DNA of 64,000 bases from the NCBI GenBank assembly GCA_025559845.1, contig CP048469.1, positions 2,046,001-2,110,000 of the forward strand, given 5' to 3'. The notes under the pieces were generated by a model that saw nothing but the letters and a program-made list of their open reading frames with translations, had not been told where the DNA came from and ran no database searches. Positions 44,795-53,921 of this stretch are shown in pieces. The stretch comes from Agrobacterium tumefaciens (GTDB lineage Bacteria > Pseudomonadota > Alphaproteobacteria > Rhizobiales > Rhizobiaceae). How positions within the stretch are numbered: the first letter of the stretch is position 1; each line of letters starts with the position of its first letter. Position numbers and translations under genes: made by a program.

Positions 44795-45577
44795 ATGGAT
44801 AATACCGTTACCTATATTAAGCGTGGTGAATCAGAGAAAAAGATACTCGTCATGTCTCCGGTCATGCCAGAATGGGACAACGGCGATTTCTTTCAGCCAT
44901 TGACGGAATATTTTCTGAAACATGGCTACTCGGTGTTTATAGTTGACACATTATCATTATCGCCACAGCTCAACGAGCCTATTTCTTATTTTAGCCAGCG
45001 CTGGGCCAAAGAACTCGAATCTCATGGCCCCTTCGAAATCGTTGCAGGTTCAGCTTTGGGAGGTGCTCTTGCACAGTTACTTGTCTCCAAACACCTGAAA
45101 ACAAAGGCTTCCTGCTTACTACTTATTTCCGCACCCAATAATACCGACGCAGAACTTCGAAAACGGCTGGCGGTGATCGCTGAGCTGGCCCGAGAGGGAG
45201 ATCTCGATCAAGCAATGAGAGTGCTTGCCTATCGTGTTCTCCCGGATACATGCCAACCGCTGGTAACATTGGCGCCAATTAAATCAAATGGCTCACTACA
45301 GCAACAGGAACGCTTATATATAGGATTCAGTTACTTATACGAACTAGATATTCGCCCTGAGATTAAGGAATTTACAGGCCGGGTGTTGAATATAATTGGT
45401 GAACGATCTCAGCTGGTAAAAGCTTGCAACGCCCAACTGGATGAATCCCCCGCACATCGAACAGTCGTAATTCCGGGTGGAGGAATGAGACCATTAATTG
45501 ATGACGCTCTACTCGTTATCTCAGCGATAGAAAAGCATCTATTTAATTGGCAGGAGAATAATAATGAGCGCGGTTAG
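44795..45577 (+). CDS. Alpha/beta-hydrolase-fold protein with degenerate catalytic residues
   Basis: A 260-residue protein with hydrolase-fold order: KKILVMSPVMPEWDNGDFF (oxyanion strand), YSVFIVDTLSLS, the nucleophile elbow EIVAGSALGGALAQLLVS, and the late segment VVIPGGGMRPLIDDALLVIS. In the elbow G-S-A-L-G-G the usual Ser position is Ala, and the usual His after GGG is Met. So it may be non-catalytic or use different chemistry. RutD-like proteins occupy similar places in pyrimidine operons. It overlaps the DUF6282 gene by 14 bases. Confidence 0.75.
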   Translation: MDNTVTYIKRGESEKKILVMSPVMPEWDNGDFFQPLTEYFLKHGYSVFIVDTLSLSPQLNEPISYFSQRWAKELESHGPFEIVAGSALGGALAQLLVSKHLKTKASCLLLISAPNNTDAELRKRLAVIAELAREGDLDQAMRVLAYRVLPDTCQPLVTLAPIKSNGSLQQQERLYIGFSYLYELDIRPEIKEFTGRVLNIIGERSQLVKACNAQLDESPAHRTVVIPGGGMRPLIDDALLVISAIEKHLFNWQENNNERG

Positions 45578-46418
45578 TCCTCCTGATTTCATCGATGTAC
45601 ATTACCACGTGAACCCAGACGCTTACGTGCGCCGCCACAGCGCCATTCAGGCTGGAAGCGTATATGCGAAACATAATGGCTGGGTGATCTTAAAAAATCA
45701 TCTTGGCTGCACCGCTGCGCAAGCCTGGGAAGCTCGCGAACAAGGACTTCCGGTATTCGGATCTGTGGTGCTCAACGAGATAGCCGGAGGTATCAATTAC
45801 AGGGTGGTCGAGCATAGCCTCTGTCGGAACGGCGACAGTGAGTTACGTTTTATCGTTCACATGCCAACCGTTACAGGCCGGTCACACCGGAGCTCACTGA
45901 AGCGCGAAATCAGCAATACAATACTGACGCGCAATCCGATAAGGCCCTTAACGGTGAGCAATGACGCCGAGAAATTAACTGCCTCAACACTGGATATCTT
46001 CCGAATGGCACGCGATTTCCCACTGGTTATTTCGACGGGACACGCTAATAAAAAGGAGGTCAGGCTACTTGTAGATGCTGCTGTTAAATTTGATGTGCGG
46101 CTGATGTTGAATCAACCCGCCAATCCTTTGACCGGATTAACTGCTGGTGAGCTTCTTGAAATTGCTCAAGCACCAAATATTTACGTCGAACAAACGTCGC
46201 TGACCTATCTATTAGGATATCAGGACAGGGATGATTACTATAAAGTTCTAGAAAAAGTACCGCGAGCAATATACAGCTCGGATCTAGGCCAAACGAGCCA
46301 GCCGGACATAGAAAAGTGGCGCGGCCTTTCTGAAAAATGGTTCAGTGAATGCAATTTATCTCCCCAACGCATCCATGCGATCCAATGTGGGAATCCCGAA
46401 GAAATGTTAACTCTATGA
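45564..46418 (+). CDS. DUF6282 amidohydrolase-fold protein
   Basis: A 284-residue protein matching DUF6282: DVHYHVNPDAYVRRH with the paired His, WVILKNHLGCTAAQAWEARE with the conserved Lys, FGSVVLNEIAGGINYRVVEH, LVISTGHANKKEVRLLVDAA, and AIYSSDLGQTSQPDIEKW with the metal Asp. The segment LMLNQPANPLTG replaces the usual HP with QP. The family is metal-dependent-hydrolase-like with no assigned substrate. It is the last operon gene before a strong terminator. Confidence 0.8.
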   Translation: MSAVSPPDFIDVHYHVNPDAYVRRHSAIQAGSVYAKHNGWVILKNHLGCTAAQAWEAREQGLPVFGSVVLNEIAGGINYRVVEHSLCRNGDSELRFIVHMPTVTGRSHRSSLKREISNTILTRNPIRPLTVSNDAEKLTASTLDIFRMARDFPLVISTGHANKKEVRLLVDAAVKFDVRLMLNQPANPLTGLTAGELLEIAQAPNIYVEQTSLTYLLGYQDRDDYYKVLEKVPRAIYSSDLGQTSQPDIEKWRGLSEKWFSECNLSPQRIHAIQCGNPEEMLTL

Positions 46419-46434
46419 CGGAACGCATTAGACG

Positions 46435-46470
46435 ATGCGGCGCCCGAACTACGGGCGCCGCATTATTATT
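46435..46470 (+). terminator. Rho-independent terminator of the low-GC operon
   Basis: A perfect 12-bp stem ATGCGGCGCCCG (46435-46446)/CGGGCGCCGCAT (46452-46463), loop aacta, followed by tattatt. It lies between the convergent DUF6282 and flavin monooxygenase genes. Confidence 0.9.
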
Positions 46471-46503
46471 GAAGTAAAACATACATCTTATTGCGCAGAG
46501 CAG

Positions 46504-47655
46504 TTAATCGCCATCAGAACCAAATCGATTTCGCAAGCCAGCTTTCTCCATGGCTGGCAGCACATCCCTTACGAAGCTGCTGATACCTTCATGGTAATCC
46601 AGCCAGGTCAGGGCAATGCCGTCGATCCCCCATTCCGAGTATTTTTTGAACTGCCTGATAATTGATTCAACAGACCCAACGAGTGGCACGCCTGCGAAAC
46701 CTGCCTTGAAATGAAATTTGAATTCCTCTGCTTCTTCAGGAGTAAATATACCAGTTTGTATTCCCAACTCCCTCGTGATGTTGTCGGCGCCTTCGTCATC
46801 TCCCTGCTCAATCGCGTAGTAATTCAGGTATTCTGCAGCTTCCTCGTCAGTGTCCTTCTGCACAACGTAGCCATAGCACCATATCTGTATATCTCTACCG
46901 AACTCCGTCTTCGCCAGATCCTTATACGATGCAATTTGCGACCGAACGGCTTCTTCCCCATGCATGTGCTTTATTATCAAAAACGCTGCATCACAGTATT
47001 GGGCGCAATAGCGCTTGCCTCGGGGCGATCCCCCAGCGTTAATTAGGAATGGTGGATTTATGGGCTTGGGGTCGGACATAGCCTCGACAATCGAAAAATG
47101 TTCGCCGGTGAAGTTGAACGGCTCCTGCTTGGTCCATGCATTCTGTGCAATTTCCAACCATTCTTCAGCGTAATCATAACGCTTATCGTGGTCCATCATT
47201 GTGCCGTCGAACATTCTCATTTCGGCGCCATACCAACCGCAGAGAATATTCAATCCGAAGCGCCCACTGCTAATATGATCGATAGTCACAGCCTGCTTGG
47301 CGGCAAATAACGGATGGACCGTGGGCAAATGAGATGTTGTAAAGACCGCTATCTGATCTGTTAAAGCTGCAATTCCAGCAGCCCATGTGTAAGTCTCGTA
47401 GCACACACCACCGGTATTATTCTTCCCACCAAACCCCTTCCATCGCCCCACAGGAATGAATGCTTCAAATCCTGCTTGATCGGCAATTTTGGCTATCTCA
47501 AGATTACCCGGCCAGTCGTCGCCGCGTAATCTCTCAGGTGCATTTGTGACTGTGCATCCACCTTCTGTATTGGTAGAAAAAACTCCCAGTTTCATTAAAT
47601 TCTTGCTGGTACGAACTGGATTTTCTTTCACAAGATAATCTAACGTTTTCGTCAT
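46504..47655 (-). CDS. LLM-class FMN-dependent monooxygenase, RutA/SfnG-like
   Basis: A 383-residue luciferase-like flavin monooxygenase: KLGVFSTNTEGGCTVTNAP, AGFEAFIPVGRWKGFGGKNN, TTSHLPTVHPLFAAKQAVTI and GRFGLNILCGWYGAEMRMFD. The pattern is close to RutA-type enzymes that oxygenate pyrimidines or sulfones with FMNH2. ATG 47655 has GGGAG upstream. It runs convergent to the operon that encodes its probable flavin reductase, and its own upstream region carries the palindromic operator. Confidence 0.87.
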   Translation of the reverse strand: MTKTLDYLVKENPVRTSKNLMKLGVFSTNTEGGCTVTNAPERLRGDDWPGNLEIAKIADQAGFEAFIPVGRWKGFGGKNNTGGVCYETYTWAAGIAALTDQIAVFTTSHLPTVHPLFAAKQAVTIDHISSGRFGLNILCGWYGAEMRMFDGTMMDHDKRYDYAEEWLEIAQNAWTKQEPFNFTGEHFSIVEAMSDPKPINPPFLINAGGSPRGKRYCAQYCDAAFLIIKHMHGEEAVRSQIASYKDLAKTEFGRDIQIWCYGYVVQKDTDEEAAEYLNYYAIEQGDDEGADNITRELGIQTGIFTPEEAEEFKFHFKAGFAGVPLVGSVESIIRQFKKYSEWGIDGIALTWLDYHEGISSFVRDVLPAMEKAGLRNRFGSDGD

Positions 47656-47794
47656 GCTTTTCTCCCGGCTTTGCCAGATTAAGTGCATATCCAGACAATA
47701 CTGTTGCAGGGAGATTGCATAATGCTATTCGACTGCAATTCCATGCCAACACAACCAATGATATACACATGCGGGAGAAATCGAAGCCAGCTTG

Positions 47795-47813
47795 ACGTCC
47801 GAACACTTCGGAC
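47795..47813. promoter_or_regulatory. Palindromic operator, copy 2
   Basis: ACGTCCGAACACTTCGGAC, 18 of 19 bases identical to the site at 39652-39670, lies 140 bases upstream of the monooxygenase start and 92 bases downstream of the LysR stop. It joins the minus-strand monooxygenase and the plus-strand operon into one regulon. Confidence 0.7.
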
Positions 47814-47904
47814 TTCTTTGCTCAAAACGGGGGTGGATCAAGCCAGCATCGGCACTCTACATGATATTGCAGAACCGGACACCAAGCATACGGAAAGTGA
47901 GAAA

Positions 47905-48795
47905 TTATTTGTTTGCCATCAACTCAGCCCCCATAAAGTCAATGAATACACGTAACTTTAGAGCCTGGTGCTTGCTAGATGGCCAGAGCATACGGAAGAC
48001 ACCTTGGTGACGAGTATAAGTCTCTAATACCGGAACCAACTCTCCTGCTGCAATAGCAACCCGCACCATGAAATCCGGCAGGCAGGCAATACCCAAGCCG
48101 TCACGAGCGACATGAATCAACACTTCCGTTGTATTACAAATCATCGTAGCCGGAAGAACGGGGGCTTGCTCTCCATCTGCTAGAACTAATGGCCAGGCCT
48201 CGAATTTTCCAGTGCTCGGAAATTTGTGTTGAAGGCAAGAGTGAAGGGTGAGGTCAGCAGGTACTTGAGGGGTTCCACGGCTATTCAGGTATTGAGGCGA
48301 TGCTACCAACTGCAGTTGGAACGTTCCTAACTGGCGGGACATGAGTCTTGAGTCAGCCGGATCTCCAGTACGAATTACCGCATCAAAGCCTTCTTCGATT
48401 ATATCGACTATCCGATCGGTGAAATCTAAATCAAGTTCGATCTCCGGATATCGATGCATAAACGCAGATACTGCTGGCATTACCAGGTTACTTACTAATG
48501 GCAAGCTCACACGGAGCTTTCCCTTTGCCACCTGCTGGGTCTCTGAAAGTTCCATTTCTGCAGCTTCGATCTCACAGAGGATACGTCGGCAGCGCTCAAG
48601 GAACAGCGTACCTTCGGCAGTCAGCGTGATGCTCCTAGTACTGCGGTGAAGCAAGCGTACGCCGAGGCGCTCCTCCAGCCGAGCAATACTTTTTCCTACC
48701 GCTGACGACGAAACACCCAGTATCCGACCTGCTTCAGAGAAGCTGCGGGTTTCAGCCGCATGCACGAAGAAAGTCATACCAGTCAGAGATTCCAT
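47905..48795 (-). CDS. LysR-family regulator of the low-GC island
   Basis: A 296-residue regulator: MTFFVHAAETRSFSEAGRIL and AVGKSIARLEERLGVRLLHR form the winged HTH, and GKLRVSLPLVSNLVMPAVSA begins the effector domain. The base composition follows the island, not the flanks. Start ATG 48795 is preceded by GGTGG. It is the only regulator in the island, so it is the first candidate to act at the two palindromes, although these are more symmetrical than classical T-N11-A LysR boxes. Confidence 0.88.
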   Translation of the reverse strand: MESLTGMTFFVHAAETRSFSEAGRILGVSSSAVGKSIARLEERLGVRLLHRSTRSITLTAEGTLFLERCRRILCEIEAAEMELSETQQVAKGKLRVSLPLVSNLVMPAVSAFMHRYPEIELDLDFTDRIVDIIEEGFDAVIRTGDPADSRLMSRQLGTFQLQLVASPQYLNSRGTPQVPADLTLHSCLQHKFPSTGKFEAWPLVLADGEQAPVLPATMICNTTEVLIHVARDGLGIACLPDFMVRVAIAAGELVPVLETYTRHQGVFRMLWPSSKHQALKLRVFIDFMGAELMANK

Positions 48796-48969
48796 ATCAC
48801 CACCATTTAAGAAATTTTGTCCGATATGTAAGGAACAGTAGACCATTTTTCTCGGGTTAGCACAGATTTAGGATAGTAGCGATGTCAAAAAACACTTGGC
48901 GGCTATCACCTCTTGAACCTGTCTTGGGCACCGGCCCTGGCTTACATGAACAACCATCGGACAATTTAG

Positions 48970-50502
48970 ATGACTGAGATTCAGGCCCCCGTAGGCCGTG
49001 CAACAACCCGTGAATGGCTTCAACTTTTAGCCGCCTGCCTCACCGGCATCCTGATCCCGTTGTGCTTCACCGGGCCGGCCGTCGTACTGCCGTCCATCAG
49101 CCAGGAGCTGGGCGGGACGGCGGTGCAACTGAACTGGGTGGTCAACGGCTACATCCTGACCTACGGCAGCGCCATGATGGCGGCTGGCAGCCTGACCGAC
49201 ACCTATGGCCGCAAGCGCGTGTGGCTGGTCGGCTTGGCGCTGTTCGCACTGGTGACATTCGCCATCCCGCTGGCGCCCACGGTTGGCTGGATCGACGGCC
49301 TGCGCCTGCTGCAAGGACTGGGCGGCGCGGCCGCTTTCGCCGGTGCCATGTCCTCATTGGCGCAGACCTTCCACGGCCCCATCCGCACGCGGGTGTTCAG
49401 CCTGCTCGGCACCACGTTCGGCATCGGCCTGGCCTTCGGGCCACTGGCGGCCGGCTGGCTGGTGGAGGTGGCCGGCTGGCGCTGGGTGTTTCTGGCGACG
49501 GCGCTGATCGGGGTGGCCGGCTTCGGCCTGGTATGGGCCAGCGCCACGGAGTCCCGCGACCCGCAGGCCACTGGCCTGGACTGGCCGGGCGCCCTCAGTT
49601 TCACCGCCGCGCTGACTTTGTTCACCTACGGCATCCTGCTGGCACCGGAAGCAGGCTGGCGCAGCGCCACGGTCATGGGGTCGCTGCTGGCGTCGGCCGT
49701 GCTGTTCATGGCGTTCGTGGGCATCGAGCGGCGCGTCGCGCGGCCGATGCTCGACCTGTCGCTGTTCGGCCGTGGACGTTTCATCGGCGTGCAGGTGCTG
49801 GCCGCGTCGCCGGCCTTCTTCTTCGTCACGCTGATCGTGATGCTGCCGGGCCGCTTCATCGGCATCGACGGGCTGGGTGCGCTCGAAGCGGGACAAATGA
49901 TGATTGCCCTAGCTGCGCCGCTGCTGGTCGTGCCGTTCCTGGCCGCGCTGCTGTCGCGCTGGTTCACCTCCGGCGTGCTGTCCGGCATCGGGTTGCTGCT
50001 GGTGGCGATCGGGCTGGTCTGGCTGGGTCAGGTGCTGGCCGGCGGTGCCGGCGCTGCACTGGTGGCGCCGCTGGCGCTGGTCGGTGTCGGCATCGGCCTG
50101 CCATGGGGATTGATGGACGGCATGGCCGTGAGCGTGGTGGAGAAAGAACGCGCGGGCATGGCGACCGGGATTTTCAACTGCGTGCGCGTCTCGGCTGACG
50201 GCATCGCCATTGCGGTTGCCGGCGCGCTGCTGGCATTCCTGATCCAGGGCGGGCTACTCGGTGCCTTGTCCGCTGCCGAGCCCGCAGCCGTGATCGAAGC
50301 GGCCAACCGCGCCGCGCTGGGCGACCTGCACCAGGCCACCACGCTGCTGCCCGGCGAACGTGCGTTGCTGCTGGCGACCTACGACACCGCGTTCCGCTGG
50401 GTGCTCTACGTCCTGGCGGCCGCGTCGGCACTGACCGCATTGCTGGTGTTCGCCTTGCTCGGCCGCTCACGCGCGCATGAAGAAGCGGGGGCGACGCCAT
50501 GA
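48970..50502 (+). CDS. MFS drug-efflux transporter, DHA2 (14-helix) type
   Basis: A 510-residue major facilitator with many hydrophobic helices and the A-like motif SLTDTYGRKRVWLVGLALFA. Other marks are the C-like stretch LGTTFGIGLAFGPLAAGWLV and the length of the QacA/EmrB group. It exports toxic organic compounds by proton antiport. GC is high, unlike the preceding LysR gene, so the island border lies between 48796 and 48969. Its stop overlaps the next gene by 4 bases. Confidence 0.9.
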   Translation: MTEIQAPVGRATTREWLQLLAACLTGILIPLCFTGPAVVLPSISQELGGTAVQLNWVVNGYILTYGSAMMAAGSLTDTYGRKRVWLVGLALFALVTFAIPLAPTVGWIDGLRLLQGLGGAAAFAGAMSSLAQTFHGPIRTRVFSLLGTTFGIGLAFGPLAAGWLVEVAGWRWVFLATALIGVAGFGLVWASATESRDPQATGLDWPGALSFTAALTLFTYGILLAPEAGWRSATVMGSLLASAVLFMAFVGIERRVARPMLDLSLFGRGRFIGVQVLAASPAFFFVTLIVMLPGRFIGIDGLGALEAGQMMIALAAPLLVVPFLAALLSRWFTSGVLSGIGLLLVAIGLVWLGQVLAGGAGAALVAPLALVGVGIGLPWGLMDGMAVSVVEKERAGMATGIFNCVRVSADGIAIAVAGALLAFLIQGGLLGALSAAEPAAVIEAANRAALGDLHQATTLLPGERALLLATYDTAFRWVLYVLAAASALTALLVFALLGRSRAHEEAGATP

Positions 50503-51515
50503 CCTCCATCAGGACGGACGCCTTGCCCGCCGACCTGGCACAGCATCGGGCCTATGCGCGGGTGTTCCAGCCGGGACGGCTCACCTTCGGTTTCATCGCC
50601 CCGTTAGAAGGCTACCCGGATACCCCTGCGCCCACGCTGGCGGGGCATGCGGCCTTGGCGCGGCAGGCCGATGCTCTCGGTTTCGCGGCCATCTGGCTGC
50701 GCGACGTGCCGTTCCTCGACCCCAGCTTCGGGGACGTGGGGCAAATCCACGATCCGATGGTCTATGCGGGCTGGCTAGCGGCGATCACTCAGCACATCGC
50801 CATCGGCACGGCGGGCATGGTGATGACTTTGCGCGATCCCGTGCTGCTCGCCAAGCAGGCAGTCAGTGTCGATCAGCTCTCCGGCGGCCGGCTGTTGCTG
50901 GGGCTGTCCACCGGCGACCGGGCGACGGAGTACCCGGCCTTGGCCAAGCCCTACGACAACCGGGCGGAACGCTATCGGGAGGCACATGCGCTGCTGCGCG
51001 TCGTGACCGAGCAGCGTTTCCCCATGCGCCAGACGGCGCACTACGGACGGCTCGATGGAAACCTCGACCTGGTGCCCAAGCCCGTGGGCGGCCGTCTGCC
51101 GACGTTGGCGATCGGTCGCTGCGGCCAGGACGTTGACTGGCTCGCTCGGCACATGGATGGCTGGATCTGGCATCAAAGCGACTTCGACCGCTTGCCGGAT
51201 GTGCTGGCGCAATGGCGCGCCAGTGGCGATGCTCAGGTGTTCAAGCCTTACGGCTATGGCGTCTTCTTCGACCTCGATGAGAACCCGGAGGCGCCCTTGC
51301 AAGTGGGTCGTGGCATCCGCACAGGCAGAAATGCGCTGATCGCCCTTTGGAGGCGGCAACAGGCGCAAGGGGTGTCCCATGTCGCGTTGAACCTGAAACC
51401 GTTGCGGCGTCCCGCCGCTGAAGTCCTGGCGGAACTGGCCGAATACGTGCTGCCGGAGTTTCCCGTCGGGGTGGTCGATGCGGCGATGCAAGACGCCAAG
51501 GAGGCGCAGCCATGA
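50499..51515 (+). CDS. LLM-class oxidoreductase, TIGR03571 (BA3436) type
   Basis: A 338-residue luciferase-type flavin oxidoreductase: FGFIAPLEGYPDTPAPTLAG, FAAIWLRDVPFLDPSFGDVG, VDQLSGGRLLLGLSTGDRAT, and KPVGGRLPTLAIGRCGQDV. The family is of unknown substrate, and its genes often neighbour efflux pumps. Four-base overlaps with MFS genes on both sides (48970 and 51512) show a three-gene operon pairing a possible detoxifying oxygenase with export. Confidence 0.88.
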   Translation: MTSIRTDALPADLAQHRAYARVFQPGRLTFGFIAPLEGYPDTPAPTLAGHAALARQADALGFAAIWLRDVPFLDPSFGDVGQIHDPMVYAGWLAAITQHIAIGTAGMVMTLRDPVLLAKQAVSVDQLSGGRLLLGLSTGDRATEYPALAKPYDNRAERYREAHALLRVVTEQRFPMRQTAHYGRLDGNLDLVPKPVGGRLPTLAIGRCGQDVDWLARHMDGWIWHQSDFDRLPDVLAQWRASGDAQVFKPYGYGVFFDLDENPEAPLQVGRGIRTGRNALIALWRRQQAQGVSHVALNLKPLRRPAAEVLAELAEYVLPEFPVGVVDAAMQDAKEAQP

Positions 51516-52708
51516 CCGGCCGTACCTCGACGGTTCCCATGCTCGGCGCGGCATGGCTGGTGACGGCCGTGTTCATGCTGTCCAACTCGCCGACGCCGCT
51601 GTACGTCCACTGGCAGCAGGAACTGGGTTTCTCCACCGGAACGCTGACGGTGATCTTCGCCCTCTACATCGCCGGCCTGTTGGGCACGTTGCTGGTGGCC
51701 GGGCAGTTGTCCGACCGCTATGGCCGCAAGCCGGTGCTGCTGCCGGGCCTGCTGGCCGCGCTGACGGCCTGCCTGTTGTTCGCCAGCGCGCAGTCGGTGC
51801 TGGCACTGGGCGCTGCCCGCCTGCTGACGGGCATTGCCGTGGGCATCATGGTGTCGGCCGGCATGGCGGCGGTCGGCGACCTGGCCGGCAGTGAACGCAG
51901 GCGCCAAGCGGCCCTGCTGGCCTCGGTGTCGATGGTCTTCGGCGCCGGGCTGGGGCCTCTGCTCGCGGGCGGCTTGGCGCAAACGCTGGCGCATCCGATC
52001 CTGCCGGTGTTCGGCATCGAATTGGTTGTCCTCTGCAGCGCGCTGATCGTTGCCTGCCTGTTGCCCTTGCGGCGTTCGCTGCGTTCCAGCGGCCAGCCTT
52101 TGCGGCTTCGGCTACCCACAGTGCCCACCGCCAACCGGCGGCATCTGGCCTGCGGCATCGCCACCTTCGGGCCGGGCATCACGGCAACCTCGTTCGTGCT
52201 GGCGCTGGGACCATCGCTGCTGTCGCGGCTGCTCGACGTGCGCAGTCCCATGATCGCCGGCGGCATGGCGTGCGCTATGTTCCTGACTGCCACCGGTGTG
52301 CAGTTCGCGGTGCGCCACTGGCCGATACGTTCGATCTTCCTGGGCAGCACCACAGCCACGGTACTGGCGATGGCGAGTATGGGAATCGCTGTGCATGCCT
52401 CACTCGCACCGATGCTGGTGGTGGCTTCACTCCTGGCTGGTGGTGGTCAGGGCTTAGGTCAATTGGGTGGCCTGACCTTGATTGGTCTTCATGTTCCTGA
52501 CGAGCGACGTGCCGAGGCCAATGCGGTGCTGAACATCGGCGGTTATATCCCGGCGGGGCTACTGTCGGTCGTTACAGGTTATCTGATCGACGTGATTGGA
52601 GTAGCAAGTGGTACCACCGTCTTCTGTGTCTCGCTTGCTCTCGCCGCAAGTCTAGGTGGGGTGTTTGTAATATATTCTTTGGCATATTCGGAGAAGAATA
52701 CAGAGTAG
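51512..52708 (+). CDS. MFS transporter, 12-helix type
   Basis: A 398-residue major facilitator: MLSNSPTPLYVHWQQELGFS at the N-terminus, GQLSDRYGRKPVLLPGLLAA (motif A) and AARLLTGIAVGIMVSAGMAA. It belongs to the drug-efflux group. It overlaps the oxidoreductase gene by 4 bases. The last ~60 codons (YSLAYSEKNTE end) are less GC-rich than the rest, hinting that the 3' end was joined at a recombination boundary. Confidence 0.88.
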   Translation: MTGRTSTVPMLGAAWLVTAVFMLSNSPTPLYVHWQQELGFSTGTLTVIFALYIAGLLGTLLVAGQLSDRYGRKPVLLPGLLAALTACLLFASAQSVLALGAARLLTGIAVGIMVSAGMAAVGDLAGSERRRQAALLASVSMVFGAGLGPLLAGGLAQTLAHPILPVFGIELVVLCSALIVACLLPLRRSLRSSGQPLRLRLPTVPTANRRHLACGIATFGPGITATSFVLALGPSLLSRLLDVRSPMIAGGMACAMFLTATGVQFAVRHWPIRSIFLGSTTATVLAMASMGIAVHASLAPMLVVASLLAGGGQGLGQLGGLTLIGLHVPDERRAEANAVLNIGGYIPAGLLSVVTGYLIDVIGVASGTTVFCVSLALAASLGGVFVIYSLAYSEKNTE

Positions 52709-52745
52709 TAAAAATAGAACACACAGGGGGAAACGCTTGGTCTGC

Positions 52746-53918
52746 TCACCGTCTGGATCTAGCGATCTGCATCGACATCCAGAATATACCTATAGCAACA
52801 ATGCCAGCACCTAACCGTGCAGTGCTAGCAAGTCCGGCAATCTCTAGTGCAACACCCCCAAAAATCGAACCCAGCGCGATGCCACCATTGAAACCGGCGA
52901 TGTTCAGGCCGGCCGCCACCGCCGGCGCCTGCGGCGCGTGGACGTTCGCCAGCCCAATGACCCGCGCCTGTAAGGCCGGCACCGCCGCATAGGTCAACGC
53001 GCCCAGCAGGCCGGTCAGCAAAACCATCAGAAGTAGGGATGCGGCCGATAGCCAGATCGCCAGCAGCACCACGGCCAGACCGACCAGCACCGTCATCACG
53101 GCCGCGTCCGCGCCCTTGCGGTCGGTCAAGCGACCACCCCACACGTTGCCGATGGCCGCCATCACGCCGTATCCGAGCATCAGCAAGCTGCTGGTGCTTT
53201 CAGTGACCAGAGTAACCTGCAATAGGATCGGAGAAATGTATGTGTACAGTGCGAACGAACCGGCATAGGCCAGAACAGTGATACCAGCACCAGCCAGCAG
53301 ACGCGGATTGAACATGGCCTTGAGGCCGTCCATCGCGCTGGCCTGGGCCGAATCGTCGTTGTGGTCGGTCGGCATCAATATGAGCACCCCCAGGAAACCG
53401 ATCGCACCACTGGCAGCCACCGCCATGAAAATCACCTACCAGTTCAGGAGACCGCCGAGGTAAGTTCCCAGCGGCACCCCGAGAGCCAGGGCGAGAGTCA
53501 ACCCACCGAATACAACAGCGACAGCAGCTCCGGCGCGATTTCGTCCGACCAGTTGCGTGGCAACACTCGATGCAACAGCAAGGAATACGCCATGGCCGAG
53601 TCCCGAAGCAAAACGTGCCGCCAACATCGGCGTCAAGGCGTCTGAGAGGCTCACTACTGCATTGCCAACAGTGAACAATCCCATGGCCACCAAAAGCAGG
53701 CGCTTACGGGGCCAGCGCGTTGCGAGAGCGGTCAACCCTGGCGCACCGATCACCGCTCCCAGCGCATAGGCCGTCACCGCCGTTCCCACCTGACTGACGC
53801 TGGTGTGCAGGTCCGCGGAAATGTTGGACACCAGACCGATGGTGACAAACTCCGTGAAACCTAGTGCAAAGGCGCAGAGCGCGAAGACGTAGATGACAAA
53901 TGGCATGCGCTCGCTCAT
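52746..53918 (-). pseudogene. MFS transporter (AraJ/YdhP-like) split by an in-frame TAG
   Basis: Two adjacent same-frame pieces, 53436-53918 (N-terminal 160 residues, MSERMPFVIYVFALCAFALG, ALATRWPRKRLLLVAMGLF) and 52746-53435 (C-terminal, FMAVAASGAIGFLGVLILMP), are separated only by a TAG at 53436-53438 after LGGLLNW. Together they make a normal ~390-residue 12-helix sugar-efflux/AraJ-type transporter. It is a recent nonsense mutation, or a sequencing error, since the rest of the frame is clean. Confidence 0.85.
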
Positions 53919-53921
53919 GAT

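Noticed and set aside
49014..50198. A 394-residue second plus frame within the MFS gene
   Set aside because: Composition is Arg/Gly/His-rich and non-hydrophobic. The other frame gives a clean 14-helix transporter.
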